The notes under the pieces: model-generated
Databases searched by the model: none
Seen by the model: only the letters and a program-made list of their open reading frames with translations
Told to the model about the DNA's origin: nothing
In this document: positions 43,941-52,886 of the stretch, piece after piece
Numbering within the stretch: the stretch's first letter is position 1
Layout: every line of letters starts with the position of its first letter
Assembly (NCBI RefSeq): GCF_001468225.1
Contig: NZ_LNRU01000016.1
Location: 1-64,000, forward strand
Direction: 5' to 3'
Source: Sphingopyxis sp. H053
GTDB taxonomy: Bacteria; Pseudomonadota; Alphaproteobacteria; Sphingomonadales; Sphingomonadaceae
Length of the DNA: 64,000 nt
Position numbers and translations under genes: made by a program

Positions 43941-44021
43941 TCGTCATCCCCGCGAAAGCGGGGACCCAGAGCGTCCGTCGGCTGGCCCATCCCTGGGTTC
44001 CCGCTTTCGCGGGAATGACAA
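43941..44021. repeat. Intergenic inverted repeat (CGTCATCCCCGCGAAAGCGG type)
   Basis: The left arm 43941-43970 and right arm 43991-44021 are mirror images (TCATCCCCGCGAAAGCGGGG versus CCCGCTTTCGCGGGAATGAC). It is related to 43131-43244. It lies between convergent genes and could serve as a bidirectional terminator. Confidence 0.75.
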
Positions 44022-44065
44022 AGAGGGAGAGTGGGGCAACATCCGGCCGAACGCAGCCGCCCGCG

Positions 44066-46960
44066 TTACTTCCCCGCCTTGTCGCTCACCGCCTTGATCA
44101 CCAGCGCCTTGTCGTCGACCAGATAGCGCTTCGCGAGCGCCTGCAACTCGGCCGGCGTCGCGGCCTCGACCGCGCCGATGCCCTTGCGGCTGCGGTCGAG
44201 GCGGTCGGCGTGGCTCGCGGCTTCGGCGACATAGTTCAGCCAATAGCTGTTCTCGCGCCGCGATTTCACCATCGCTTCGAGCAGCGGCCTCCGCGCGCGG
44301 TCGAGCAGGTCGGCGTCAATGGGCTTGTCGCGCAGTTCCTTCGCGATCGCGAAGATCGCGGCGCGGGTCGTTGCGAGATCCTTATAGTCGACATTGCTCG
44401 CCGCGAAGAGATGGCCGTAGCCGGGGAATTCGTCGGACAGGCTCGCCGCCGCGCCGGGGCTGTAGCTTTCGCCGAGCTTTTCGCGCAGCTCCTCGGTCAG
44501 CATCAGCTGCATCGCGCGCGACAGCAGGGTGAGCTGCATCGCCTCGGCGAGGTCGCTGTCGTCGCGCGCCGGCCAATAGACGCGCAGCTCGGCCTGTTCG
44601 GCGGGCCCCTTGTGGATCAGCGTACGCTCGCTGCGGTCGGTCGCGAACTGGCGGATGCGCGCATCGGTGCGTGGATCGAACGCCGCTCGCCGCTCGGGCA
44701 GCGCCCCGAACGTCGCCGCAATCGCATCGATCGCCGACTGTTCGCCGATATCGCCGACGACGCCGATCTCGATCGCGCCATGCGCAAAGCTGTCGGCGAT
44801 CGCGGGCTTCAGCTGCGCCCAGTCGAGCGCCATGACCTTTTCAAGCGGCGGGGTCTGCGAGCGCGGGTCGTTGTTGGCGAGGATGCCGCCGACGTCGCGG
44901 CCGAGCACCGCCGCGGGGGTCGCGTCGTTCGCGGCATATTGTTGCGGCAGGACGCGGCGGATCAACGCAAGGCCATCGGGGCGATAGCCGGGATGCGTGA
45001 GGAACGCCGCCATCAGCTTGGCCTGCAGCGCGAAATCCTCGGGCGAGGTCAGCGCCGACCCGCCGAACGCGTCGGTGGAGTTGCCGAACACCGGGCTGAT
45101 CGTCTTGCCCGCGAGGATCGAACGCAGATCGTCGAGGCTGTGCGCTTCGAGGCCACCCAACATCAGTGAACCGGCGAGCGACACCTTGGTCGGATCATCG
45201 CGCGTCGCGAGCAGGTTGCCGCCATCGACGCGCAGCGACAGCATGACCTTGTCCTTCTGGAAATCGGTCGTCTTGATGTTGAGCATGACGTTGTTGGCGA
45301 AGCGGATGCGGCGGATGCCGAGGTCGTCGATGCGTTCGTCGCTGACAATTTTGCCGGGCGTGCCGAAACTGTCGTATGCGAAGGCGGCATTCGCGGCCTC
45401 GGTCGGCGCGGCGACGGCGACCTGCGTCGACGCACGCAGCGCCGCGAGGACCGCGTCAGGGCCACCCTCGACCGGTTTTTTCGCCGTCACGCGCGCGAGC
45501 GGCGCGCTGAGCCCTGCCATGCGCTTCTGGAACGCCGCTGTGACCGCCGCGGCGGTCAGCGACGGCGCCGCGGCCTCGAACAGCCCCTGCGAGGTTTCGG
45601 GCCGGACGAGGACGAAATCGCCATCGGCAGCCAAGATCAGCGCGTCGGCAAGCCCTTCGCTGCGCCGCGTCGTCACCCCGGCAACGGCGTTCTTGAGCGC
45701 GGTGCGGCGGTTCGCGAGCTGTTCGTCGACTTCGGCCTGAGTGAAGCCATGTTCGACGGCGCGCCGCTGTTCCTGTTCGGCGAGCGCGAGCGCTTCTTTC
45801 CACGCGCCTTCCTTGGCGACCGCGCCGACGGTGATCTGGTCGAATTTCTTCCAACCCTCGGCGTCGCTGAAATAGCCGGTCAGGATCGGCGAATCTTCGT
45901 TGAGCGCGATCTTCGCGAGCCGGCGGCTGACGATCGCCTCGCCGACATCCTCGGCGAGCTTGCGCGCGCGTTTCGCCTTGGTGTCGGGCTCGTCCACCCA
46001 CGGCTTGAAGCTCGCGATCGTCACCGAATCCTGGATCGCCGGATCGACGAAATCGTCGGCCGCGGCGGCGCGCTGGTAATCGACATTGCCGATTTCGGGG
46101 TCGGCGCCCGCGGGACCGACGCCCTTCCAGTCGGCAAAGCGCGCCTTGATCTTCGCCTCGACCGCCGCGGGGTCGAAATCGCCGACCATCACCAGCGTTG
46201 CGCGTTCGGGACGGTAATAGCGGTCGTAGAGATCGCGGAGCCGCGACGCGGGCGCGGTCCTGATCACCTCCTCGGTGCCGACCGGGATGCGGTTCGCGAC
46301 ATTCATCCCCTTCATCTGGAAGTCGAGCTGGTCGATCAGGCTGCGCAGCTGATAGGTGTCGCGCGCGCGGCGTTCGGACAGGATGATGCCGCGCTCGCGG
46401 TCGACCGCGGCGGGATCGATGGTCAGATTGCCGCCCGTCTCGCGCATCAGCATCAGCCCGGTGTCGATCAGATCATCCGACGCGTTCGGCAGGTCGAGCT
46501 TGTAGATCGTCTCGTCGAAGCCGGTCGAGGCATTGGTGTCGGCGCCGAAGGCGAGACCCTTGCGCTCGAGCAGCTTGATCATCTCGCCCTCGGGCACATT
46601 GGTCGATCCGTTGAACGCCATATGTTCGAGGAAATGCGCGAGGCCTCGCTGGTCTTCGGCCTCGGCAAAGCTGCCGACGGCGAAGCGCATGCGCAGGACG
46701 ACGCTATCCTTGGGCGTGCTGTTTTTCAGCAGCGCATATTTCATCCCGTTGGGGAGCACGCCGAAGACGATATTCGGATCGACCGGCACATCGCTCGCCG
46801 CGAAGTTCCACGCCTTCGCCGCTTCGCTCTGCGGATTGACCGCCGCGGATGCGGCAACCTTTGCGGGCGCTTCCCTAGCCCAGGCGGGCGCGGTGCTGGC
46901 GATGAGGAAAACGAGGGGCGACAGCGCGGTCGAGGCGCGCCGGACAAGGGATTTGGTCAT
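44066..46960 (-). CDS. M16 family zinc metallopeptidase, exported
   Basis: The 964-residue protein has a Sec signal (SPLVFLIASTAPAWA) and two M16 halves. The first half holds the inverted zinc motif HFLEHMAFNGS (HxxEH) near residue 110 with the downstream glutamate. The second half, like others of the family, lacks a complete motif and probably shapes the chamber. It ends ALAKRYLVDDKALVIKAVSD. Such pitrilysin-like peptidases degrade peptides in the periplasm. The start MTKSLVRRAST at 46960 gives the signal peptide. It is downstream of the GGDEF gene (43 bases). Confidence 0.93.
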   Translation of the reverse strand: MTKSLVRRASTALSPLVFLIASTAPAWAREAPAKVAASAAVNPQSEAAKAWNFAASDVPVDPNIVFGVLPNGMKYALLKNSTPKDSVVLRMRFAVGSFAEAEDQRGLAHFLEHMAFNGSTNVPEGEMIKLLERKGLAFGADTNASTGFDETIYKLDLPNASDDLIDTGLMLMRETGGNLTIDPAAVDRERGIILSERRARDTYQLRSLIDQLDFQMKGMNVANRIPVGTEEVIRTAPASRLRDLYDRYYRPERATLVMVGDFDPAAVEAKIKARFADWKGVGPAGADPEIGNVDYQRAAAADDFVDPAIQDSVTIASFKPWVDEPDTKAKRARKLAEDVGEAIVSRRLAKIALNEDSPILTGYFSDAEGWKKFDQITVGAVAKEGAWKEALALAEQEQRRAVEHGFTQAEVDEQLANRRTALKNAVAGVTTRRSEGLADALILAADGDFVLVRPETSQGLFEAAAPSLTAAAVTAAFQKRMAGLSAPLARVTAKKPVEGGPDAVLAALRASTQVAVAAPTEAANAAFAYDSFGTPGKIVSDERIDDLGIRRIRFANNVMLNIKTTDFQKDKVMLSLRVDGGNLLATRDDPTKVSLAGSLMLGGLEAHSLDDLRSILAGKTISPVFGNSTDAFGGSALTSPEDFALQAKLMAAFLTHPGYRPDGLALIRRVLPQQYAANDATPAAVLGRDVGGILANNDPRSQTPPLEKVMALDWAQLKPAIADSFAHGAIEIGVVGDIGEQSAIDAIAATFGALPERRAAFDPRTDARIRQFATDRSERTLIHKGPAEQAELRVYWPARDDSDLAEAMQLTLLSRAMQLMLTEELREKLGESYSPGAAASLSDEFPGYGHLFAASNVDYKDLATTRAAIFAIAKELRDKPIDADLLDRARRPLLEAMVKSRRENSYWLNYVAEAASHADRLDRSRKGIGAVEAATPAELQALAKRYLVDDKALVIKAVSDKAGK

Positions 46961-47003
46961 GGAGCATGATGTGGCCACCGCCCGTCGGGTGGTCAAGCCA
47001 GTG

Positions 47004-48149
47004 TTACGCGACCCGGCCGATGCTTTCGACAGACGACGTCTTCTCGCGATCGGCGGCTTTTGCCGCGTAGAGCGCGCGGTCGGCGACCTCGAGCAATTTG
47101 CGCGCGCTGTCGCCATGCTCGGGCCAGCTGGCGGTGCCGATGCCAGCGCCGACACCGATCGAGCGGCCGCCGATGCGGTAGGGCGCGGCGAGCGCGGCGA
47201 GAACATGGTCGGCAAGCGAGGTCTTGAGCAGGATCGACCCGGCGGGCACGAGGATCGCGAATTCGTCGCCGCCCTGCCGCGCGACCACCGCATGATCGCC
47301 GCACGCGCGGCGCAGACGCTCGGCGAGCTCGCACAAGACGCCGTCGCCGATCGCATGGCCGTGCTGGTCGTTGATCGGCTTGAAGCCGTTGAGGTCGAGC
47401 AGCGCGATGGCGAACGGGTTGGCCGCGTCGCCCTTCGCAATCTCTTCGTCGAGCCGCATGTCGAACTCGCGGCGATTGGCGAGGCCGGTCAGCGGATCGG
47501 TGTGCGCCAGGTCGCGCATCTGGTGCTGAAGCTGGAGCAGGTCGATCAGCTGGTCGTGCTGCTGGAGGATCATGCGCAAGAGGAAGATCGTCGCGACGAC
47601 CAGGCTGGTGCCCGCGGCGATTTCGGGCGGATTGCCCGATGTCAGCATCAGGAACGAGATCGGCACCAGCCCGATCAGCAGGTTGATGAAGGTCGCGAGG
47701 CGGATCGACGACAGGCAATAGGCGGTCGCGAGCGAGCCCATCGCCATGATCATCGCATAATAGCTGTGCGTCGAGGGCGGCGCGGCGAGCCAGTTGATCA
47801 CCGTCCAGCTGCTGCACATCGCGCCCGTCGTGCCCGACAGCCACATCGATTCTTTGATCATCCGCCGTGCGCGGCGCAGGCTCATCCGCCGGCCGCGATT
47901 GTGCATCAGAAAAACGAAGCCGAGCACCCCGATGAGCGCCAGCGTGACCGGGAAGCCGATGCGGACGATCGGATGGACCGTCTGCACCCCGGCATAGATG
48001 GCGGTCGGCGTTGTCGCCGCCAGCATCAGGAAAAGCATCGGGGTCAGCGTTTCGACGCGATTGGCGCGCAGCAAGGCGACGTCGTCCCGAATCGCGTCCG
48101 GAATCGGCGGAAAGAAGCGCGTGCGCAGCCAGTGATAGACCCCCGTCAT
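47004..48149 (-). CDS. Membrane GGDEF protein (diguanylate cyclase)
   Basis: The 381-residue protein has about six membrane segments in the N-terminal half (LTPMLFLMLAATTPTAIYAG, VTLALIGVLGFVFLM ... IAAGTSLVVATIFLLRM), a short coiled linker and a C-terminal GGDEF domain. The active site RQGGDEFAI is intact near residue 295, and LTGLANRREFDMRL, LDLNGFKPINDQHGHAIGDG are normal. It should make cyclic di-GMP. No clear RxxD inhibitory site is placed before the motif. The membrane part probably senses a signal. Confidence 0.94.
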   Translation of the reverse strand: MTGVYHWLRTRFFPPIPDAIRDDVALLRANRVETLTPMLFLMLAATTPTAIYAGVQTVHPIVRIGFPVTLALIGVLGFVFLMHNRGRRMSLRRARRMIKESMWLSGTTGAMCSSWTVINWLAAPPSTHSYYAMIMAMGSLATAYCLSSIRLATFINLLIGLVPISFLMLTSGNPPEIAAGTSLVVATIFLLRMILQQHDQLIDLLQLQHQMRDLAHTDPLTGLANRREFDMRLDEEIAKGDAANPFAIALLDLNGFKPINDQHGHAIGDGVLCELAERLRRACGDHAVVARQGGDEFAILVPAGSILLKTSLADHVLAALAAPYRIGGRSIGVGAGIGTASWPEHGDSARKLLEVADRALYAAKAADREKTSSVESIGRVA

Positions 48150-48308
48150 AACGGCGGGATAGCAAGCGCGAGTAAAGCAGGGGTTAAGGAATGAAAGCCT
48201 GTCTTATCACAAAGCTAAGTGGCGCCCGCGGGGGAATGGCTTGCGAAATATTAACCATGTTCAGGGACAAGCCCGGCCACTTGTTTCGCGCCCGAAAGGA
48301 GCCACGCC

Positions 48309-50297
48309 ATGTCTTATCCGACGCCGCAGCCGACCGCATCCAATCCCGCGCCGGCCGCGCCGATGCCGCCGGCCGATCCCACGCTGCCGCAGGATGACAC
48401 GCCCGCGCAGCAGGCCGCACGCGCGGCGCAGCTGACCGCGACGCAGGCCGTTTATACATGGACGACCGACGTCCCGACCCTGCCCGGCGTTCCGCTCGCA
48501 ACCGATGTTCCCAAGAATGACGAGCCGACGATCGCCTGGTTCGTGATCCTGATCGGCGTCGGGCTGGGCATCGTGCGCAATGCGCTGACGGTGAAGCTCG
48601 GCGGCGTCGATAACGGCGAACTCGATAGCCCGCGCGCCGAATATGAGGCCGCGCTGGCCGAATGCGACGCGATCGAGGCTTCGGCGGCGAAGATCGCGGC
48701 CGAGCATGGCGTGCATACCGGCGGCAATATTTTCGAACGCGTCGTGGGCGATGTCGAAAACGCCGTCGCCGCCGCCGAGCGCGACGCGCATGTCGCTTTG
48801 CTCAACGGTTATAAGGACCGGCTCGAAGAGCTGATGAAGGTCGAGGACGCCGACGGGCTCGGCAGCAAGACGCCGCGGAGCATCGAGGCGTATCGCGCGC
48901 TATTCGCCACGCTGCCCGTTCCGGGCGTCAGCTATATGTTCCAGGACGACAGCGAGTTCGCCCGGCTGCGCGTGCAGGGCCCGAACTGCATGCTGATCAC
49001 CGCGGTCGGCGATGCGCTGCCCGCCAATTTCCCGCTGAGCGCCGCCAAATATAGTGCGGTGGTGAATGGCGACACGCTGGGCAGCGCGCTCGCAGATGGG
49101 CGGCTGTTCCTGCTCGATTACAAGCCGCTCGAGGTGCTCGATCCCGGCACCTATGGCACCCAAGCCAAATACGCCTGGCAACCGATCGCGCTCTTCGCGG
49201 TGCCGCCGGGCGGATCGTCGCTGATCCCCGTCGCGATCCAGTGCGGGCAGGATCCGGCCGACACTCCGATCTTCACCCCCTCGCCCGTCGCCGACAAGAT
49301 CTGGGGATGGGAAATGGCGAAGTTCGCCGTGCAGGTCGCCGACGGCAATTATCACGAGCTGTTCGCGCACCTTGCGCGCACGCATCTGGTGATCGAGGCG
49401 TTCGCGGTCGCAACGCATCGCCATCTGGCGGAAATCCACCCGATCTGGGCGCTGCTCGTCCCGCATTTCGAGGGCACCTTGTTCATCAACGAACAGGCAG
49501 CAACCTCGCTCATCGCGGCCGGCGGCCCGATCGACCATATTTTCGCGGGCACGATCACGTCGAGCCAGCTCGCCGCGGTCGACGCGCGGCTGGCGTTCGA
49601 TTTCTATGGCAAGATACCGCATGCCGACTTTTCCGCGCGCGGGGTCGGGGTGGATTCGGCGCTTGCCGATTATCCGTACCGCGACGATGCGCTGCTCGTG
49701 TGGGACGCGATCCACGAATGGGCGCGGCAATATGTCGACCTTTATTATGCGCACGATACCGATGTCGTCGCCGACACCGAGCTTGCCGCCTGGGCGGCGT
49801 GCCTTGCGGGCGAGGCGAAAATCAAAGGCTTCGGGCCCGTGACGACGCGCGCGCAGCTCGCCGAAATCTGCACGATGGTGATGTTCACCGCGAGCGCGCA
49901 GCATGCCGCGGTCAATTTCCCGCAAAAGGACATCATGGCCTTTGCCCCCGCGGTCACCGGCGCGGGCTGGCAGGCGGCGCCGAACGGTCAGCGCGGGCAT
50001 GACAAGGCGGGCTGGCTCGCGATGATGCCGCCGATGGCGCTCGCGCTCGAACAATTGAATGTGCTCGAACTGCTGGGATCGGTCCATTACCGCCCGCTCG
50101 GCGACTACCGCAGCAACGCCTTTCCCTATCCTTTGTGGTTCCAGGATCCGCGCGTGACGGGGGCTGAGGGGCCGCTCGCCTGGTTCCAGGCTGCATTGCA
50201 GGGCGTCGAAGCGGAGATCGCGACGCGCAATGCGGAGCGGATGCAGCCATACCCCTATCTGCAGCCGAGCCTGATCCCGACGAGCATCAATATTTGA
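48309..50297 (+). CDS. Bacterial lipoxygenase
   Basis: The 662-residue non-haem iron dioxygenase acts on polyunsaturated fatty acids. All five expected iron ligands are visible: H354 and H359 in FAHLARTHLVIEAF, H532 and N536 in ASAQHAAVNFPQKD, and the C-terminal isoleucine (SINI). Other family blocks are WEMAKFAVQVADGNYHELF and HPIWALLVPHFEGTLFINEQ. There is no signal peptide; the N-terminus is Pro/Ala-rich and disordered, unlike secreted Pseudomonas LoxA. Lipoxygenase activity is known in Sphingopyxis. A strong terminator follows. The next two genes, on the other strand, are lipid-modifying membrane enzymes. Confidence 0.95.
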   Translation: MSYPTPQPTASNPAPAAPMPPADPTLPQDDTPAQQAARAAQLTATQAVYTWTTDVPTLPGVPLATDVPKNDEPTIAWFVILIGVGLGIVRNALTVKLGGVDNGELDSPRAEYEAALAECDAIEASAAKIAAEHGVHTGGNIFERVVGDVENAVAAAERDAHVALLNGYKDRLEELMKVEDADGLGSKTPRSIEAYRALFATLPVPGVSYMFQDDSEFARLRVQGPNCMLITAVGDALPANFPLSAAKYSAVVNGDTLGSALADGRLFLLDYKPLEVLDPGTYGTQAKYAWQPIALFAVPPGGSSLIPVAIQCGQDPADTPIFTPSPVADKIWGWEMAKFAVQVADGNYHELFAHLARTHLVIEAFAVATHRHLAEIHPIWALLVPHFEGTLFINEQAATSLIAAGGPIDHIFAGTITSSQLAAVDARLAFDFYGKIPHADFSARGVGVDSALADYPYRDDALLVWDAIHEWARQYVDLYYAHDTDVVADTELAAWAACLAGEAKIKGFGPVTTRAQLAEICTMVMFTASAQHAAVNFPQKDIMAFAPAVTGAGWQAAPNGQRGHDKAGWLAMMPPMALALEQLNVLELLGSVHYRPLGDYRSNAFPYPLWFQDPRVTGAEGPLAWFQAALQGVEAEIATRNAERMQPYPYLQPSLIPTSINI

Positions 50298-50307
50298 CGA
50301 TCAAGAG

Positions 50308-50356
50308 AAAGGGCACCGGGCCATTCCGCAATTGGATGGCCCGGAGCCCTTTTTTC
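50308..50356 (+). terminator. Rho-independent terminator after the lipoxygenase gene
   Basis: AAAGGGCACCGGGCCAT (50308-50324) pairs with ATGGCCCGGAGCCC (50336 onward) and is followed by a run of T. It is the clearest intrinsic terminator in the window and may also serve the convergent hydroxylase gene. Confidence 0.9.
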
Positions 50357-50361
50357 TTTCC

Positions 50362-51150
50362 TCAGCCTGTCTTTTCAGCCTTGCGCCGGAACGGATGAAG
50401 CAGTTGCGACGGATAGGATGCCGGCATTTTTTCGTCGATGCCATAACGCGCCGGGAGTGTCCCGTGCGTCATATTCGCGGTGCCGAACAGCAGGTCCCAG
50501 AAGGACAGTTGGGCGCCGAAATTCCGGTTCCAGGCTTCAGGATTGTCGGCATGGTGCCAATGGTGGAATTCGGGCGACGCGATCAGCCAGCGCAACGGCC
50601 CGATGCTGACGCGGACATTGGCGTGCAAAAGCAGCGTATGCCACTGATAGATAAGTGAGAAAATGAGGATCGCTTCAGCCGTGAAACCGAGTGTAAAACA
50701 GGGAATGAGCGACGCGCCCTTGGTCAATATCTGATCGACCGGATGGATGCGATGCGCCGCCAGCCAGTCGAGATCTTCGATGCTGTGATGCACCGCATGA
50801 AAACGCCAGAGCAGGGGCACGCTGTGGAAGAGACGGTGAAAAGTATAAAAGAGGAGATCGGCGACGACGATCAGTTCGATCACCTGCAACCATAAAGGCT
50901 GGTCCGCGACCATTGTCCGGAAGACGCCCGGCACGAAGCGTTCGCCGAGCACCATCGCCAGCACGACGATCGCAACCACACCGATGCCGATCGGCACGCG
51001 GTTGACGATGAAATAGATGGTATCGGTGACCCACCCCGGGCGGAACATGCGCTGCTCCCTGCGTCGCGGCAGTAGCCGCTCGAGCGGCAGGAACAACAGC
51101 GCGACGAGAAGCAGGTTCTGGACATCGATAAAGCCCAAGAGGAAATTCAT
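50362..51150 (-). CDS. Sterol desaturase/fatty acid hydroxylase family protein
   Basis: The 262-residue membrane di-iron enzyme has all the histidine boxes: FHRLFHSVPLLWRFHAVHHS (HRLFH and HAVHH), HRIHPVD, and FHHWHHADNPEAWN. Membrane segments precede them (LLLVALLFLPLE, IGIGVVAIVVLAMVLG). Substrates in the family include sterols, carotenoids and fatty acids. It follows the ICMT-like gene by 14 bases and is convergent with the lipoxygenase gene, a suggestive lipid-oxidation setting. Confidence 0.92.
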   Translation of the reverse strand: MNFLLGFIDVQNLLLVALLFLPLERLLPRRREQRMFRPGWVTDTIYFIVNRVPIGIGVVAIVVLAMVLGERFVPGVFRTMVADQPLWLQVIELIVVADLLFYTFHRLFHSVPLLWRFHAVHHSIEDLDWLAAHRIHPVDQILTKGASLIPCFTLGFTAEAILIFSLIYQWHTLLLHANVRVSIGPLRWLIASPEFHHWHHADNPEAWNRNFGAQLSFWDLLFGTANMTHGTLPARYGIDEKMPASYPSQLLHPFRRKAEKTG

Positions 51151-51164
51151 CCGCGTGGTCCCGA

Positions 51165-51803
51165 TCAGAAGACGAAGGGGATCAGCCGGTAACGCACCTT
51201 CCGGCTCATGTCCTGATAGGCGGGATCGGCCATCAGCACGCGTTCCTCGGCCATGATCCGCGCGATATTGAGCCCGAGTGCAAGGCTATAGACCGCAAGG
51301 TTCCACCAGTTCGGGCCGCTAAGCAGAAAACCGATGTGGGTGAGCATGTAGCCCGCATACATGGGGTGACGTACGAAGCGATACGGGCCGCTGACCTTCA
51401 CCCCGCGGTTCGCCGCGATGACGCCGAAGCTGCGCCGCAGCGTGAATTTGGCGTAAAGCTGGAAGAATATGCCCGCGATGATCAGGAAACCGCAGAAGGC
51501 GATGGGTACGAGCGGGGTGTCACTCGGCGCGATGACCAGCATCGCGGCGAACGTGCCGCCGAACCCCAGCGCCCAATCGAGCGGGCGGAGCGAGATATCG
51601 TTGGTGGACCGGCGGAACAGGACGAAGAAGACCACGCAGCCCTCGGCGAGCAGCAACAGCCAGTTCTGAGAATGCCCCGCAATCGCCGATGGTATGAGCC
51701 GCGACGCCAGCGTCGCCAGCAGCAGAACGACGACGACTTTTTCCAAAAGGTCCCAATGGATGACGCTTACCGCCGGTTGCGACTTGCCGCCCGAAACGCT
51801 CAT
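51165..51803 (-). CDS. Isoprenylcysteine carboxyl methyltransferase-like membrane protein
   Basis: The 212-residue protein has about five membrane segments and the ICMT signature GPYRFVRHPMYAGYMLTHIG, with the C-terminal EERVLMADPAYQDMSRKVRY. Bacterial relatives methylate small lipids or have unknown substrates. It is first of a two-gene unit with the hydroxylase. AGGAGGATC-like sequence is not directly upstream, so translation start is the weaker part of this call. Confidence 0.87.
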   Translation of the reverse strand: MSVSGGKSQPAVSVIHWDLLEKVVVVLLLATLASRLIPSAIAGHSQNWLLLLAEGCVVFFVLFRRSTNDISLRPLDWALGFGGTFAAMLVIAPSDTPLVPIAFCGFLIIAGIFFQLYAKFTLRRSFGVIAANRGVKVSGPYRFVRHPMYAGYMLTHIGFLLSGPNWWNLAVYSLALGLNIARIMAEERVLMADPAYQDMSRKVRYRLIPFVF

Positions 51804-51895
51804 GATGCCATATCCCCACTAGATCAGGAGGATCGGATAGCGCCCGGATGGTTACCAACCGGATAATTTCGGAGATCTATCGCCGCGGCCCGGGC

Positions 51896-52675
51896 CTATT
51901 TGTCGCGCTTCTTCCGATGACTCTCAAGGTCGAGCACGGCATTCTCGCCGCCCTCGGGCAGCAGGCCGAGCCGGCGCGCGACTTCCTGATAGGCCTCGAC
52001 TTCGCCGCCGAGGTCGCGGCGGAAGCGGTCCTTGTCGAGCTTTTCGTTCGTCGTCATGTCCCACAGACGACAACCATCCGGGCTGATTTCGTCGGCGAGG
52101 ATGATGCGGCTGAAGTCGCCTTCATAAAGGCGCCCGAACTCGAGCTTGAAGTCGACGAGGCGGATGCCGACCGCGGCGAACATGCCCGACATGAAGTCGT
52201 TGATGCGGATCGCCATGTCCTGGATGTCGTGAAGCTCGTCCTGGCTGCACCAGTTGAAGCAGGCGATATGCTCCTCGGCGACGAGTGGATCGCCGAGCGC
52301 GTCATCCTTGTAGCAATATTCGATCAAGGTGCGGGGAAGCTGCGTCCCCTCCTCGATGCCGAGGCGCTTCGACAGCGTGCCCGCGGCGACGTTGCGCACG
52401 ATCACTTCGATCGGCACGATCTCGACCTGACGGATCAGCTGCTCGCGCATGTTGAGGCGGCGGATGAAATGGTGCGGCACGCCGATATTGCCGAGCAAGG
52501 TGAAGACATGCTCCGAAATCCGGTTGTTGAGCACGCCCTTGCCGCTGATCGTGCCCTTTTTCTGCGCGTTGAACGCGGTCGCATCATCCTTGAAATACTG
52601 GATGAGCGTGCCCGGTTCGGGGCCCTCGTACAGGATCTTCGCTTTGCCTTCGTAAATCTGGCGGCGACGGGACAT
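51896..52675 (-). CDS. purC: Phosphoribosylaminoimidazole-succinocarboxamide synthase
   Basis: PurC joins aspartate to CAIR in purine synthesis. The 259-residue protein begins [18 protein letters not shown] and shows [32 protein letters not shown] and [14 protein letters not shown] (SAICAR signature). The start at 52675 removes a non-homologous N-terminal extension. In many alphaproteobacteria purC, purS and purQ are adjacent. Here about 9.7 kb separates purC from purS, although all three read leftward. Confidence 0.97.
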   Translation of the reverse strand: MSRRRQIYEGKAKILYEGPEPGTLIQYFKDDATAFNAQKKGTISGKGVLNNRISEHVFTLLGNIGVPHHFIRRLNMREQLIRQVEIVPIEVIVRNVAAGTLSKRLGIEEGTQLPRTLIEYCYKDDALGDPLVAEEHIACFNWCSQDELHDIQDMAIRINDFMSGMFAAVGIRLVDFKLEFGRLYEGDFSRIILADEISPDGCRLWDMTTNEKLDKDRFRRDLGGEVEAYQEVARRLGLLPEGGENAVLDLESHRKKRDK

Positions 52676-52886
52676 GGCGTGCAAACTTTCTGTCGGAACC
52701 AAATGAATGACCCCGGCAAAGCGACTCAGACGGAGCGCGGCGCCGGGGCGGTTGGGCGCCCTATAGCGGCAAAGGTCGGGCGCGTCATCCCCGGCATCGC
52801 ACGCGCTGATTTACGTTTACGTCAACTAGAGCTTGCACTCCTCCGCCTCGCTTGCGACGCTGCACAAAAGCCAAGGAGAGAGATGG

